Shown piece after piece: positions 11,881-24,500 of a stretch of DNA of 64,000 bases (its first letter is position 1; the number at the start of each line of letters is the position of its first letter). Origin of the DNA: Planococcus citri. Lineage: Eukaryota; Arthropoda; Insecta; Hemiptera; Pseudococcidae. The notes beneath the pieces were generated by a model. That model was not told where the DNA came from and did not search any database. It worked only from the letters and a program-made list of their open reading frames with translations. The position numbers and the translations under genes were made by a program. The stretch is taken from assembly GCF_950023065.1 (NCBI RefSeq), contig NC_088677.1:72937469-73001468 (forward strand), in the 5' to 3' direction.

Positions 11881-12559
11881 CGAGTGAGAAAAAAAACATT
11901 TTGCATTTTGATTTTTTTGACAATATCACTATACCTAAATACATATTTTTGTCTCTAAGAAAATCAAAATTTCTAGGAAATAAATTGTAATTTTTCAATA
12001 AAGCAGCGATTGGTGTCAGAAATTGGAACTAGATTTTTGTATTCAGTGACCTTAAATTAGTCCGAAAACACCCTCTTCTCAATTTTTTTTTAGTCAAAAA
12101 TTTGGAAAATAAAAAGACAGCAAAAAAGTGTTCCCTTGTTTTTTTAAATTTTTGAAAAGAAAATAAGTTTTGCTCACGAATTAAGTTGAAATAGCTTAAG
12201 GGGTTTTTCGTTCGGACAAATTCATTTTCGGATCAAATATTCACCATGTGGTGCTTTTATTCCCTGGAAATGAACCAAAAAAGCAGTTAATTGAACAAAT
12301 TGATGCTACGAATGGAGATCAAAGGTAAAATATTACAATGAAGACGCCGTTTCTTTGAGAATATATTTGGGTGACGACCGTTTATTCAGTATAAACGTAC
12401 GATCATAGTTAGCTATCAATAATCAAACCGAGAATTCATTCCGAAAGCAATAAGTAATTTTCAAGTCACTAAAAAACTTATTCGAGGTCGTTGAACCCGA
12501 AAATAATTTAAAAATTGAGCACTGGCTCGCTACTTTTCGAAAAAATCTATTTTTGCAAG

Positions 12560-15500
12560 CAGCGACCTGCATGTGTCAAAAACTAACATCAGATTTGGAT
12601 TCAACGACATCAAATTAGTCAGAAAATACGTACATTTTTCTAGATTTTTTTTAAATTTGGAAAATTGAAAAATGAGGTGTGAAAAAACTTACTTCCTTAA
12701 TATCCTTTTCATTTTTTTCAATGATAAACGTTTAGTCACGAATCAAGTAGAAGGGGGGGGGGGGAGTTAGACACGACGGGGATTCATTTTCGGTGTCAGA
12801 TTTTCCCAAAAGTTCAATAGATTTCTTGGGGAATTACTAATTTTAGGGCTCAAAAATTGATACATAGAATAAAATTATTTTCCAAAATATACGTCAAAGT
12901 TGCGGAATACTGAACTATGAAACATTTTCATCCAATTACCCCATTGAATTGCATATTATATGAGATAATAAGGATTCATTTTCAGCAGCAGTACCTAACT
13001 AGTAAGTAATTTTTAACACGTTTTTTGATTTGACATCAGATTCAAAATCAATATTCTCAAATTTATTAAAAATTAAACTCATCTCGATTTTTTGAAAATT
13101 GAAAAAATTACCTAAGTAGAAATTGAGAAGAATGCTGGAAAATAATCAGCCAGCTTTTTTTTTGAAAAATATTTTTTGTCGCAGATCGAGAATTTTTGCT
13201 GGGAGGCGGAGGAGATTAGCACGCCGAATTCATTTCCATCGCTGGATTTTCTCCAGCGTTGCGGGTTCCTGTGGAAACTGCATAATTTGGTGCTCAAAAT
13301 TACGCCACGCGCCATTTTTTTCGAGTACCTACCAACCTACTTGACTGTCACGTTTTTATAACGTTTTCTAACTAAATCCAGTTTACTGAGCATAAAAATT
13401 TAGTCACAAATTGATCCTGGATCATTTAAATATATCTATTATCATTTCTGAAATAAGAGCAATTTTTTGGAATACAGGGGTGTCAATTTTTTAGCCATTG
13501 TTTCCATCCAGAAAAATAGCCAGAAACTTATAAAAAATTTTAAAATTTTCGAAACTGGCAATAATGACCGCAAACATTGGCACCAGTGTATTTCAAAGTA
13601 TTCCTCCAGTCCAAAAAATGATTTTTTCAAAACACGAATTTATCCAAAAATTTGCGATTTGAAAATTTTTAACCTCTCAGTGGAATCCGAAAATTCGTTT
13701 CGCATTTTGAAGGAAACAGCCTGGGTTGACGCAGAATCTCAAATAATATTTTTTGGAACGAGGTCGTTTTCATAAAACAGGTCCAGCAGACGATGGAGCC
13801 AAAAAAACACAATTTTTTCGAAAATAATGCCTATTTGAGTACTCATATCGCTTCTCCAGGGACGCATTGGAGCTGAATTTTTTTATGGGTGACTTTCAAC
13901 TAAAAATGAAGGTCTTCGCTGAATTTAGTTAAAGTCATCAGACATGCCCACCTTCCTCAATTAACTGTAGTCCACATACTTATATAGATACCTATACCTA
14001 CTTGTCAGAATAAGGTAACTTTTGTCTTATGACTTGATTGCTAAAATTCCAGCTGAAAAAATTGTATTTTCTGGTTCCCTCCACAACAAACCGGAAGACA
14101 ATCTTAATTAAAAATGCGACGCTGTGGTAGACATAAACGTGCGCTTTTTCTAACAGTAAAATTAAACGTATCATAGTCGGCAAGTCCGATACATGGGTAC
14201 ACGAATATAGTGCATAGGGTGTTCCTAAATTATAGTGCAGTTTATACGCGCGAATTAAACGAGTTGCGGTTTCTCAATAATCATATAGAAAATCGTGAAA
14301 TTATTAATCAAAAACACTATATACGTGTATGTAGCAGTGTGTATGGAAACCAGTTGAAGCGAAAGTATCACTAACGGGAAAAAGACAACAACTGATCGAA
14401 CATACGAATACATGTGCACGTCGTCGTCGGTGCTAAAGTTACGAAATAATATACAGACGAAAATTAATTATTATCCTAGGCGTTCTATTAGAAGTGATGT
14501 TGGATATCGATTTGGAAATTTTAGACGATGGATGAGCGAAGTGAAATGATAAGAAATTAATAAAAGTTTCCGAGATTAATCGAATATCTAACCAGTTCTG
14601 TTTCAGTTTATAGCAATACTTCGTAAAAATGCTCGGAAATTGTAGAAAAAATACCCCAGGAAAATGAAACCATGCGGAAACAACCCGAAAATAAACTGGT
14701 ACGTAGTTACATCAAAAATAAGGTAAGGGGAAAATTTACTCGTCGAAAATTTAAATTCAAATCCCCTCCGTTCGTTCAAACACTTCAAACATAGAATCTT
14801 CTCCAATTTTCCAAAATCTTCAGTCGAACTATTTGGAACCGGAGGGATGATAGGACCCTACTGTGAAAGTCACTAATGAACAAATTTGAATAAATTTCCA
14901 TTCATCTATCAACTTAGGTATTTGACTAAATATTAGTATCAACGAAATAATCAGCAACCAAGCCATTTCGCCAAAAATACAGACCTGTTCATTGAAAACA
15001 GATATCTATTTCTTCTACTGTATCAAATGTCTGCTGGAAACGAACCGCAACATATGCAAAATACCTACTACTAAACCGTGTCAAGAAATCAGCCTGGACA
15101 AGAATGCCCACGCAAAATCGGTAAAACAACGGTAACTTTCCGTTAATAGGTGCTAATGCCATAAAGAGCAAAATATATGTAAACGACAGACCAATAATAA
15201 CGCTGCCAGGTGTATCGAGCTTATACAGGTAATTTCCTCACATAAGAAGACAACAAGACAGCCCAGTAGAGTAGCAGAGCGATCGAAAGAAAGGAGGAAA
15301 TGTACCAATATGCGTACCTATGGTAGAAAGGAAGGAAGGACAAGAGGAGGCTAAAGGATGGCAAACTTGAGACTGGCTATCTTTAAATTAATACTGTATC
15401 GGAACCGGTTCAACTTTTTAGAAAAATAATCATTTTCTCGTTGCTTTCTTATTCGTCGTCGACATCGTCATCAGCTTCATTGATTCGCATTTTTTTTTTT

Positions 15501-15640
15501 TTTTTAATCAAGAGCAGACTAGAGAGCAATTGAGAGTGAACGAGTGAGAAAGACGAATGCGACAAAAACAAAGAGATAGCACTTGAGATACTGAGATGGG
15601 CGCGATGGTGGATTGAAAAAAGTTCACTTGGTTCTTGTAT
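12560..15640. other. Gene-free stretch with decayed repeats and one island
   Basis: Up to about 13300 there are faded copies of the 190-bp repeat and a G tract at 12755-12767. The stretch 13440-13960 is AT-rich and shows nothing I can name. About 14090-14560 is a more balanced, CpG-containing island with TAAT-rich words, possibly regulatory. From 15490 a T run is followed by purine-rich sequence. Confidence 0.4.
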
Positions 15641-15641
15641 T

Positions 15642-15924
15642 CACGTGATTGTCACGTGTTTTACATATGCAGATATGCGTATGAAAATATAATACATGGA
15701 CATTGAAAGTCCGGTCAGTCGGGATTATTTTTCAATCTATCGAGCATCGCAATCATTGATTGTGTAGTACGAGTTTTTGTTCGCGGATATTCATACACAA
15801 GGTGTCTCATTGCACGACTGCTGCTTTTATGATAGGTGCATATGAAATTGCTCTAGAAGTTCTCCGGAGTCTACAGAAAAATCGGAGAATAGAGAAGTAG
15901 TTCATTTCACTAAAAGACCTTCCG
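15642..15924 (+). promoter_or_regulatory. Candidate promoter and non-coding first exon
   Basis: Paired E-boxes form CACGTGATTGTCACGTG (15642-15658). A TATAAT-like box at 15688-15693 lies about 25 bases upstream of an arthropod-style initiator TCAGT (15715-15719). About 205 bases on there is a strong splice donor, CCG followed by GTAAGT (junction 15924/15925). The intervening sequence is a balanced-composition island with one 23-codon upstream-type reading frame starting with ATG near 15831. Together these fit a 5' untranslated first exon on the plus strand. Each signal alone is weak. Confidence 0.3.
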
Positions 15925-15989
15925 GTAAGTTATCAATTATCATAGATATAATTTTTTCATCACTTATTCGCACCTCTAGGTTATGAGTA

Positions 15990-17090
15990 TTGAATAAAGC
16001 ATGCAAAAATACTAGATCAGCCAAAATTCAGAGTGCTGAAGTGCATTTTTCCATTTCTGGTAAATTTTTGAAAACCATTGAGCTAAAAATGGAAACATTC
16101 AAAAATATTACCAAATCTACCTAAAAATCTGAAACTGGTACCTATACCTATTTACCCTATTTTCGACAGCCCTCCTACCCCCCCCCCCCCCCATTGATCG
16201 GAAACGCTTTCAAAACATTTTGAGCAGTTCTGGAGCATCCAGTAGATTTTTAAGAGTTGAAATTTCCACATTTTATCTATAATCAGGATGCTAAAATCAC
16301 TTTATATCCTAATTTCAACATGCTGATCGAGTTGATTGAAAGTAATTTTAAAATGGTTCCGGGCCTTTCAACTATATTTTTAAAATTCCAGATTTTCAAA
16401 AAGTTCCAGAAAAGCACATTGGAAAGTACAATCAACAAGATTGGTGTTTGTTAGTGAACTGCTGGGCCAATCACACACCATTTTCAAAAATTTGTTTCAG
16501 ATGGTTCAAAATCATATAATTTTTCAAAGATTTCATACCTAATTGAAAATTTGAAAAAGATGCGATTCCGAGCCAGCAACATTTGATTTTGGAAAACTGG
16601 TGTGTAATCGGTCAAAGTAGGTCATGAACAAGCTCCAATCGCGTTTACACGCTTTAAAAAAGAATAATTCGGACGGTTTTTTGTAGCACCTTTTGAAAAT
16701 TTGGAGCTATATACCAAAATACGCACAACTGGAGGCTCCAGAATGATTTTGAATCACCTCAAATGAACTCAATACATATTATGATAAAAGTAACAGTACA
16801 GTACAAAGCAAATTTTAGCTTTTCAACTTCATTGAGCAAAATTTTGTGAAAATTTCAAGTTTAAAAAATCTGCACGAGGCTCCAGAACTGCTCAAAACGG
16901 TTCGAAACTATTTTCAATCAATTCGAACAGTCAAAGTAGGGCGGGTACGAACATAATTTCAGCTTTATTAAGTACCTACGGTTAAATATTAATGAAATTT
17001 TTATTTTTTTGCATTCTCGGTTCAAAAATTCATCTAACTTGGTCAAATGCGCTTTAGCACCTGAAAATTTTGACTGCTGGTGATGTATTT
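15990..17090. mobile_element. Palindromic element, family A, copy 2 (nearly full length)
   Basis: This copy shows both ends. The left reads TCAGCCAAAATT (16017 onward) and the right is its inverted counterpart ending CTGCTGGTGATGT near 17088. The left half contains TTCTGGAGCATCCAGTAGAT (16228-16247). The right half contains the inverted GGAGGCTCCAGAA (16731-16743) and GAGGCTCCAGAACTGC (near 16877). The hinge lies near 16520. A long C tract interrupts the left half at 16177-16192. It holds no coding capacity. Confidence 0.75.
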
Positions 17091-17439
17091 TTCCATATTC
17101 TCAAGAATTTTTTGTCTGTTGGGATACCTCCTTTGACATGACAAGAAAAAGTTTACTTGGAGAAATAATTAGAGGAGTCAGGGTATGTTTTCTCTCGAAA
17201 CACCTTTGCGATCACACACGACCCTCTCTATTTAACAGGCGGGGATCGTAAAATCTAGTCACAGTGCTATCAAGCCCAAGCTTTGTATATTCCTGATAAC
17301 TGTGATAATTTTATTTATATGTAGGTATTTGATTCCTATTTGGCTGAGAACGACAAGATTTGTGAATTTTGAACAAAGATTGAAATTTCGCCCTTTTTGA
17401 AGAATTAAAGTTGATGTTCTGAGAGTGGTTATACTAGGT

Positions 17440-18900
17440 AGAGTGGGTCATTTTTCAACTATTTTAAAATTTTGATAGACTCTGGCAAAAATCATGGCCA
17501 AATGACCTCAATATTGATGCGGAAAAAATTTGAAATTTTTTAGTCAACGTTTGACCCCTTCCCCCTCCCCCTCGACTTGAGCTTAAAGTCTTGAAAATTC
17601 AAGAAATTTTGTAATGGGTAGGAAAAAGTTTTTTTTTTTTAGCTTTTCACATCGGGCCAGTTGTTCAAGTTCTGGTCTTACCAGCTTAATGAGATGATTA
17701 CAAAAATATATCACATTTTAAAGGAAAAAACGAATATTTTGAGAACTTCTGCATTTGGTAAAAATTAACTTTGAAATGCTATGATCTTAAAGTGATCATA
17801 TTATATAAGTACTCAAGATGCCAAAAGATCACCTAAACTGAAAAAAAAATCAAAAAAATTGTAACAATTGAAAATTTTTTTCAATTTTTTGAGCTTGAGC
17901 CGAGGGGAGGGAGTTGAATGTTGACCAAAAAAATTTAAATTCTTCCGGTGTCTCATTGATGGCATCTGGCCAGAACTTTCCAATTGAATTTGACTGTCTG
18001 GTGACTTTTTGGAGACAGGATTCAGTGATTCACCAAGCAGTGAACATTTGTGATTGATTTTGAAATTGATGAATTTGATGAATCTTGATGACTTTAGGAG
18101 AATCATCTGTCACCAAAACATGAAAAATTCATATTTTCCAATCTGGAATGTATTTGGAGCTCCTAAAATACGCATCATGTGTTACTTCCACGTTCTTGAA
18201 AACGTTGAAAAGTAGGTACCTCATACTGATCAAAAATTAAAGAACTCGTCAAGATCTAAAAAACGATATCACTGTGCTTCAAACATGTCCAAATAAAGAC
18301 ACATTTACATGAGCTGCCTCCTTATTTCTAGTCAATGGCGTAGAACAAGTAAGTAATCGAATTCTGCAATTATTTCGAAGAAAATTGGTTACCTATGTAA
18401 GAAACCCTCATGGTTTGAAGGCGCAACGTTAGGATATCCGTCGGCTAATAATGGCTTGGAAGCCACAAATGCAATTAAGTATAAAAAGAGAACAATACTT
18501 TGAGGGAACGATTACCTGTAGGACAGTTCACAAAAATCCCATAATTTATCGTTCATTATTTTTATTCATCGTGGACATGGACATCTTCTTATTTATTATT
18601 TTAAAGAAAAAAACAAATATTTTGAGGATTCCTAGCCTATACATTTGGCTAAGAAGAAACGTTCATCAGCTTTTCTAATGGTCTAACACCGATCATATGC
18701 AAGTACTAAAGATGCCAAAAGACTACCTGAACTAAACTCAAAAAGAAATTTAAAAACTAAAAAAATTGAAAATTTTTTAATTTTTGAAAACTCTGAGCTT
18801 GAGCCTGGGGTAGGGGGTTAAATGTTGACCAAAAAATTCAAAATTATTCCTGCGTCTCATTGAGGTCATCTCGCCATAATTCTTTGCTAGGGTCCATCAA
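17440..18900. repeat. Family C repeat: two direct copies plus an inverted piece
   Basis: Block 17715-17975 and block 18590-18885 share AAGATGCCAAAAGA, GAGCTTGAGCC, AATGTTGACCAAAAAA and GTCTCATTGA in the same order. The block at 17440-17590 is a related piece in the opposite orientation (GGCAAAAATCATGGCCA, TTGACCCC). A further fragment lies at 37041-37140. No element ends or coding could be defined. Confidence 0.6.
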
Positions 18901-19184
18901 AATTTGAAAAACGTTGAAAAACAACCCTCCCTCGCAATCATTTTCAGATCAGAAATTTCCAATCGAATACAGAACTCTCAGATCACCACTTTTAATTTCT
19001 TCAAAAGGGGTGAAATTTCAATATTTTTTTCAAAATTTACAACTTTGTCAGTTTTCAGCCAAATATGGAATCACACAAATAATGTTTTAACTGTTTAATA
19101 GATCATATAATTCTGCAGTAATAACACATCATACAAATAAAAAGAAAACACTCAAAAAATAAAATTTTGAACCGAACGAAGCCA

Positions 19185-20310
19185 TGAGTGAATTGAAAAA
19201 GGCAGCAAAACTACATCAATCGCCAAAATTTCAAACATTATGGTGCATTTTTCGATTTTTGATGAATTTTTAAAAATCATCTGGTCAAAAATGAAAAAAA
19301 AATCAGAATACCAAAGTGACCTATAAATTTGAATTCTGATGTGTGCCTGATTTCCAACCCCCTGAAGGTGATTGAAAACGATTTTAAATCTCTTTGAGTA
19401 GTTCTGGAGCCTCCAGCAGATTTTTGAAAGTTGAAATTTACTGTATACCTACCCCAATTTCAACATGCTGATTTGATAGGAGGTGATTTCAAGGCGTTCT
19501 GGAGTCGCCAACACTATTTAGTAGCTCCTTTTCGTCAAACAGTAGGAGCAGGTGAAATGATTTTTTTCACATTTCCATCGTTAGAGAAACTTATCTACTG
19601 ATCAGAACAAGTAGGAACCAATTTTTGAAAAATTTTAATAGTCAGTCAAGTGAGTCAATAACTAACTCCAATTTTGTTTATACATAATATGTACGTGCTG
19701 AATTTGATTTGTACGGTTTTTATGACACTTTTTGGGAATCTGGAGAATCTTGGAATTTCCAATACATAGCTGGAGGCTCCAGACCGGCTTGAAACTACCT
19801 TCAATCAACTTAAAATATTACTTGAATTAAGGTTTAAAGTAACTATATTTAGTAACTCCTTCTGTAAAATGTTGTGGAAATTTCAACTTTCAAAAATTTC
19901 CTGGAGGCTCCAGAATTGCTTAAAACCGATTCCAATCGATTTGGAGGATTCAAAATTAGGAGACAAACCAAAGTTCAGCATTCTAGGTCAATTTTGTAAT
20001 AATTCTGATTTCTTCGTATTTTTGGCCCCAAATTGTAGATTTTCCTAAATTCACTAAAAAATATAAAAACGCACTTTAACCCTGAAATTTTCAGGCTGGT
20101 GGTGTATAAAGTGCTCAAAACTGTTTGAAATCGTTTCCAATCCATTTGTGAGAATAGTGAAAATAGGTTAACTCAAAAATTTCAGATTTCCAGGTCGATT
20201 AAATGAAATTTTCATATAAATTTTTTACTCTTAGATTTCCAAAAACTCGTCAAAAATCGAAAAATGCGCTTTCGCACCGAAAATTTTGATTGGTGATATA
20301 TTTTTGGAAG
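19185..20310. mobile_element. Palindromic element, family A, copy 3
   Basis: The left end (ACATCAATCGCCAAAATTTC at 19213-19232) pairs with right ends at about 20085-20110 and again near 20262-20298, so the right terminus appears duplicated. The hallmark TTCTGGAGCCTCCAGCAGAT is at 19404-19423 and the inverted GGAGGCTCCAGA at 19763-19774 and 19903-19914. No coding is present. Confidence 0.75.
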
Positions 20311-20917
20311 CTCTTTTGTTTTATCTTTGTCCGGTTGAAAAAATTTCTGTCGGCTGGGATTCCTCTCTCGTAAAAAAAAGTCAAGTTCAATGTGTAATAA
20401 ACTTCTCTTTGTTAGATCTCAATCCAATAGACTTTTTGAATGTAAGTAATTATTTTTCGTCGTGTTAAATTTTATGAGACAGAAAAATCAAATTCAGTGC
20501 ATGATTTTAAAAAGAATCGCAAGCAAATATTTCAATTTTGAAGATGATTAAGTAAGCACCTTTATTATGGAATCTGTACCTATTCCTCGTTCAGAGGAAC
20601 AAGAAAAATACCACAATGTAAACAAACATGTCATTTTTTCACATATGCCCCTGAAAGCAGAAGACATATCTATTAGGCTCTCGATAGGACACCCTGTATA
20701 TACAGACCCGATCAAAACACCCGAGTAATTAATACACACGAACGTGTCCGATGCATCGATTAATTAACCGCTTCGATGATTGCGTATCCTCACACTCGGA
20801 TACCAGTTCGGACCAGTGCGGGCGACTCAAACCGATCATCGGATAGCACCGATAGATAATCTTGTAACTCTCCCAAGTCGACGATTAATTTCCAATTCGA
20901 TACAGTCGTAAGAGACT

Positions 20918-21034
20918 ATGGACTATGAAAATTACGACGAATCTCATTCGCAGCCCTTGGGACAAATAGCGGATATGGATATCGTCGACATATACCTCAC
21001 AACCCCGAAGGCTCCACAGCTCACAATACAACCA
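20918..21034 (+). CDS. Candidate first coding exon, unrecognised protein
   Basis: The ATG at 20918 is preceded in frame by a stop (20909-20911), so translation would begin here. Thirty-nine codons run to a possible splice donor, CCA followed by GTACGT, at 21034/21035, giving a phase-0 junction. The peptide is acidic at first (MDYENYDESHSQPL), then has DMDIVDIYLTTPKAPQLTI. The other two forward frames are closed within 17 codons. Codons mix C, G and A endings unlike the surrounding AT-rich DNA, and the exon lies in the island 20700-22300. The tail (PQLTI followed by a QP) resembles the approach to Rel-homology domains, but that is a faint resemblance and I do not assign it. The donor is only fair. 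If unspliced, the frame ends at 21109. Confidence 0.4.
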
Positions 21035-21229
21035 GTACGTATAGTTTTTTACTACACGACTTACTCAGACTTTGCGACCAAGACCAACGTATCGTATACT
21101 ATACGCTAATGCTAAACGAGAGAGACAACCAATTCACCGTCAGAGTCGAACCGGTTACACGACGATTACGCATTTTAATGTTTTCTCTTTCCTTTCCATA
21201 ATGTGTGAGGCAGGAGGCTGCGCCAAGCT

Positions 21230-21599
21230 CCGCAGCTGATTCTTTGGTCAGTCTACCAGTCCAGACCGTCTATACTCGCGTATCTTTTCTGTTCCGTTTT
21301 GAGAAATTCGTCTCTCGTACGCGTGTGTGTGATTAGTGTATGTACTTACCTACTCGAGACTTTGGTTTTTTATAATTTTTTTTGTCGACTAATTTTTGCT
21401 TAGATATTTTTTGATTTTTTTTTGTGTGCGCGAATCATTTTACTCTCGAATTGGCGCCCAATTTTGACGCGCATTTTAACTTCAAATTCGATGTATTATC
21501 ATGTGTAATTCATCACGTAAAATATCGACGACGCTGATATCGACATCGACGTCGCCGACTACTGTACCTTTCATCAAGTTTGCATTGTTTACGTCGCAG
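21230..21599 (+). promoter_or_regulatory. Candidate alternative first exon with strong donor
   Basis: A TCAGT initiator-like word (21247-21251) opens a balanced-composition stretch that ends at a splice donor, TCGCAG followed by GTAATT (junction 21599/21600). An ATG at 21501 is open for 33 codons to that junction in phase 0. A second frame, rich in aspartate codons, is also open over the last 70 bases. I cannot say whether the exon is coding. Confidence 0.22.
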
Positions 21600-24500
21600 G
21601 TAATTACAAAATTTACATTTTTCTACACGAAACTACTTGTACTCGTATTTTACATACAAATAAGATGGTCGATTGGTCGTATATTTTATCGTCATGAACA
21701 CGTGGTTTACTCGATCAATATTCAAATTATTCATCACGTGATCTGAGTGCTCAATAACATTGCCACCCTCAAGAGCCTCGCCCCCCCCCCTCAATCAATC
21801 CAGAAACCCTTGTCCCGAATTTCGGACCACCAAGCACCCCAAAACAGCAATCTCAGATCATATATTAATCTATCACGAGATACATATAATTAATTACCTC
21901 CGGACTAATTATTCAAGCACTTGTAATCCAACCTGGACACGCACGTTGATCGTCAATCGAGCTCATCAAATTACCTACACCGTCCAGCAGTAAAAAAAAT
22001 TCCACACACGATCGTCGTTCACTCCTCTTGCCCCTCTTTAAGACGATCATGATCATGTTTTGTATTCAAACTTGAACTAGTAATACCTACCGTGTAAAGA
22101 CGCTCGTTACTCTTCAACGAGAGTCATTTACACGGCTCATTAAGCTCGGTGTCATTTATCAAACACTCGCCGACGGACGTTGCCGAGCTCAGATTAATTA
22201 GAGCGTATAAATATGGAACGTGTGGTTCAAGTGCAAGTTGAAGACTTCGATTAATATGTACGACGATAGGATAAGGTATAAAACCGATACCAGTCCGGAG
22301 TCAGGTTTTTTTTCTATAGCTTTGGTACGTAGATGAAGAAGAAGTTGAGGTAGGGGAGAGCAGATGGGGTTTAGAAGATTATGCCTAATTTGGTATTAGG
22401 GGAAATCTTGGCTGAGATTAGATGAGAGTTTGGTTTGGCGAGTTTATTAATTTTTTGGGTAAGTAATGGTTCTCAAAAGTCTGGAAATTGGTTAATTTCA
22501 ACTATCATTGAGCTTTACCATATTTTAAATAACATTTGGATACCAAATTTGAAGCACGAGGGGAGGGTTACTAGTGCAGATGAATAATTATTAATTTAAG
22601 GGATATTTCCACTTGATATTTAATTTTTTCGAAATTAGCAAATGAGCCCTTGGTACTACATTTCTAAAGCAAAAGCCAAAAACGAAACCAGTCATTCCTT
22701 CAACATGTTCAAATTTAAACACTAAATAAATAAGTAATTTTTTCATACTGGAACAGTACGCAAGTGATGGCAATGTTAAAACTTAAAAGTACGATACGTA
22801 GGTACTATGTAGGTGCCTAATTTCATATTTACCGCTCAGTTCCTGAAATTGGAGGGAATTATAATTTCATAAAATTTACTGGAGTCTCCATAAACTGCTC
22901 AAAATGGTCAGAAAATGCTCCAAATTGTGATCAGAGGGGGAGGTGTTCAAAGTATAGAGCATGCTTTAAAAATTGCAGTTTTTTAGTTCAGATGTACACA
23001 GATACAATATTTCTTCTGTTATGTTTTTTCATCTTCGGCCCAGATCTGATTTTCAAAAATTCTCCAAAATTCAAAAAATAAATTTTGATTTTTGATACCT
23101 AAATTGCCAAAAAATTGAAAATTTCACAAAAAAAATTCAAGCCTTAATTATTATGTTTTTGACCAACACTCAAAAAATTGGGCATCAGGAAATTTTTCTC
23201 CTTTCAATTCTATTTCAATTCAAATACTGTATTGTTTTGTGAATTTTTCCACAAATTTTCAACGAGAAAGAAAAAAAAAACAGGAAATCTGGTCATTGAA
23301 ACATAAATTTTTCCAGATGTTTAAAGGTTTGATTTTGAGGAGAAATTTAATTAGGAATCAATAAAAATCGAAAGCAAAACGATTAGAATCAGTGTTGTCT
23401 TACGAAATGTATCAGATATCTAAATTTTAAAAAAAGTTGATGTTTTTAGAATTTTTTTCTCACAAATTTATTGGGATACTTCTTGAAATTTTGAGATTTC
23501 AAAAAAAAAGTACTGAATTAATGTGACTGCAGGGGGAGGGGCAAGTTGATAAAATTTCTCTCTACTAATGTCTAAATTCAATTTTAGACAAAATAATATT
23601 TTCAAAAAAAATGCCAAAAACTGTGTTCAATGCAAAGTTTTTGATTTTTTTTACAAACGGACGAAAAAATTTGAGATTTTCATGTTTTTATTTTCTGATA
23701 CATACTTAGATTTAACACATATCATCAGCAATTCATTATTCAATAGTCTCGACTTCCTCCCCCCCCCCTCTTTGGAAAATGAAAAACATGGAACTTGCTC
23801 CACCCTTCAGAAAAATTCAAAAATTGATGTAATGATATTAAAATAAAAATCTGCCAATTTTTAACAAAATTTTTTCAATTTTTTCAACTTCAACCGCTTC
23901 TAAACAAGGTGACCAACATTTTCTGGTGGACTGAGGAAGGGCTCATCTTGAAAATAGGGATTGCTCAAGAAGAAATCGATTTTACTGTGGAAAATTTCAA
24001 AATTTTTAATATTTATGTAGGTACATACTTCAATTTCCATTTTTTTAAAAAATTTTTTCCAACGAAGGGGCCCGCGTTCAAGGAGTAAACTCCTCCGTCG
24101 ACTTCTGCTGGTGAAAAAGAAAAACATGCATAGTTAGGTCCAACAGACGGTTGAAAATAATTGGAGTGTATTGAAAAAAAAATTCTGAATTCTGACGAAA
24201 ATTTATGAAAAACTTCATTTTGAGTGAAAGATTTCCCCAAAAAATGTTGAGGCACCTAACTGGACAGGAGGCTGTGTCAGGGGTCCTCGTGGTACTAGGG
24301 TCATTTTTGAAATAAACTATTTTTTTTGCCATATTTGAACATTGTAGCGTAGTTTGTTGACTTTGAAAATCGATACCACTTCTGGCCCTCTACCAGCAAA
24401 ATGAGGGTTAATTTGCAAAATTACGATTTCTTATAAATTCTATGGCACTTTAAAATCATTAAAAATCCCTTCAAGGAAAAACTAACGTTGGATTCCGACT

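Noticed and set aside
20690..20705. ACACCCTGTATATA, a common insect mariner-end word
   Set aside because: A single end with no partner; not enough to call an element.
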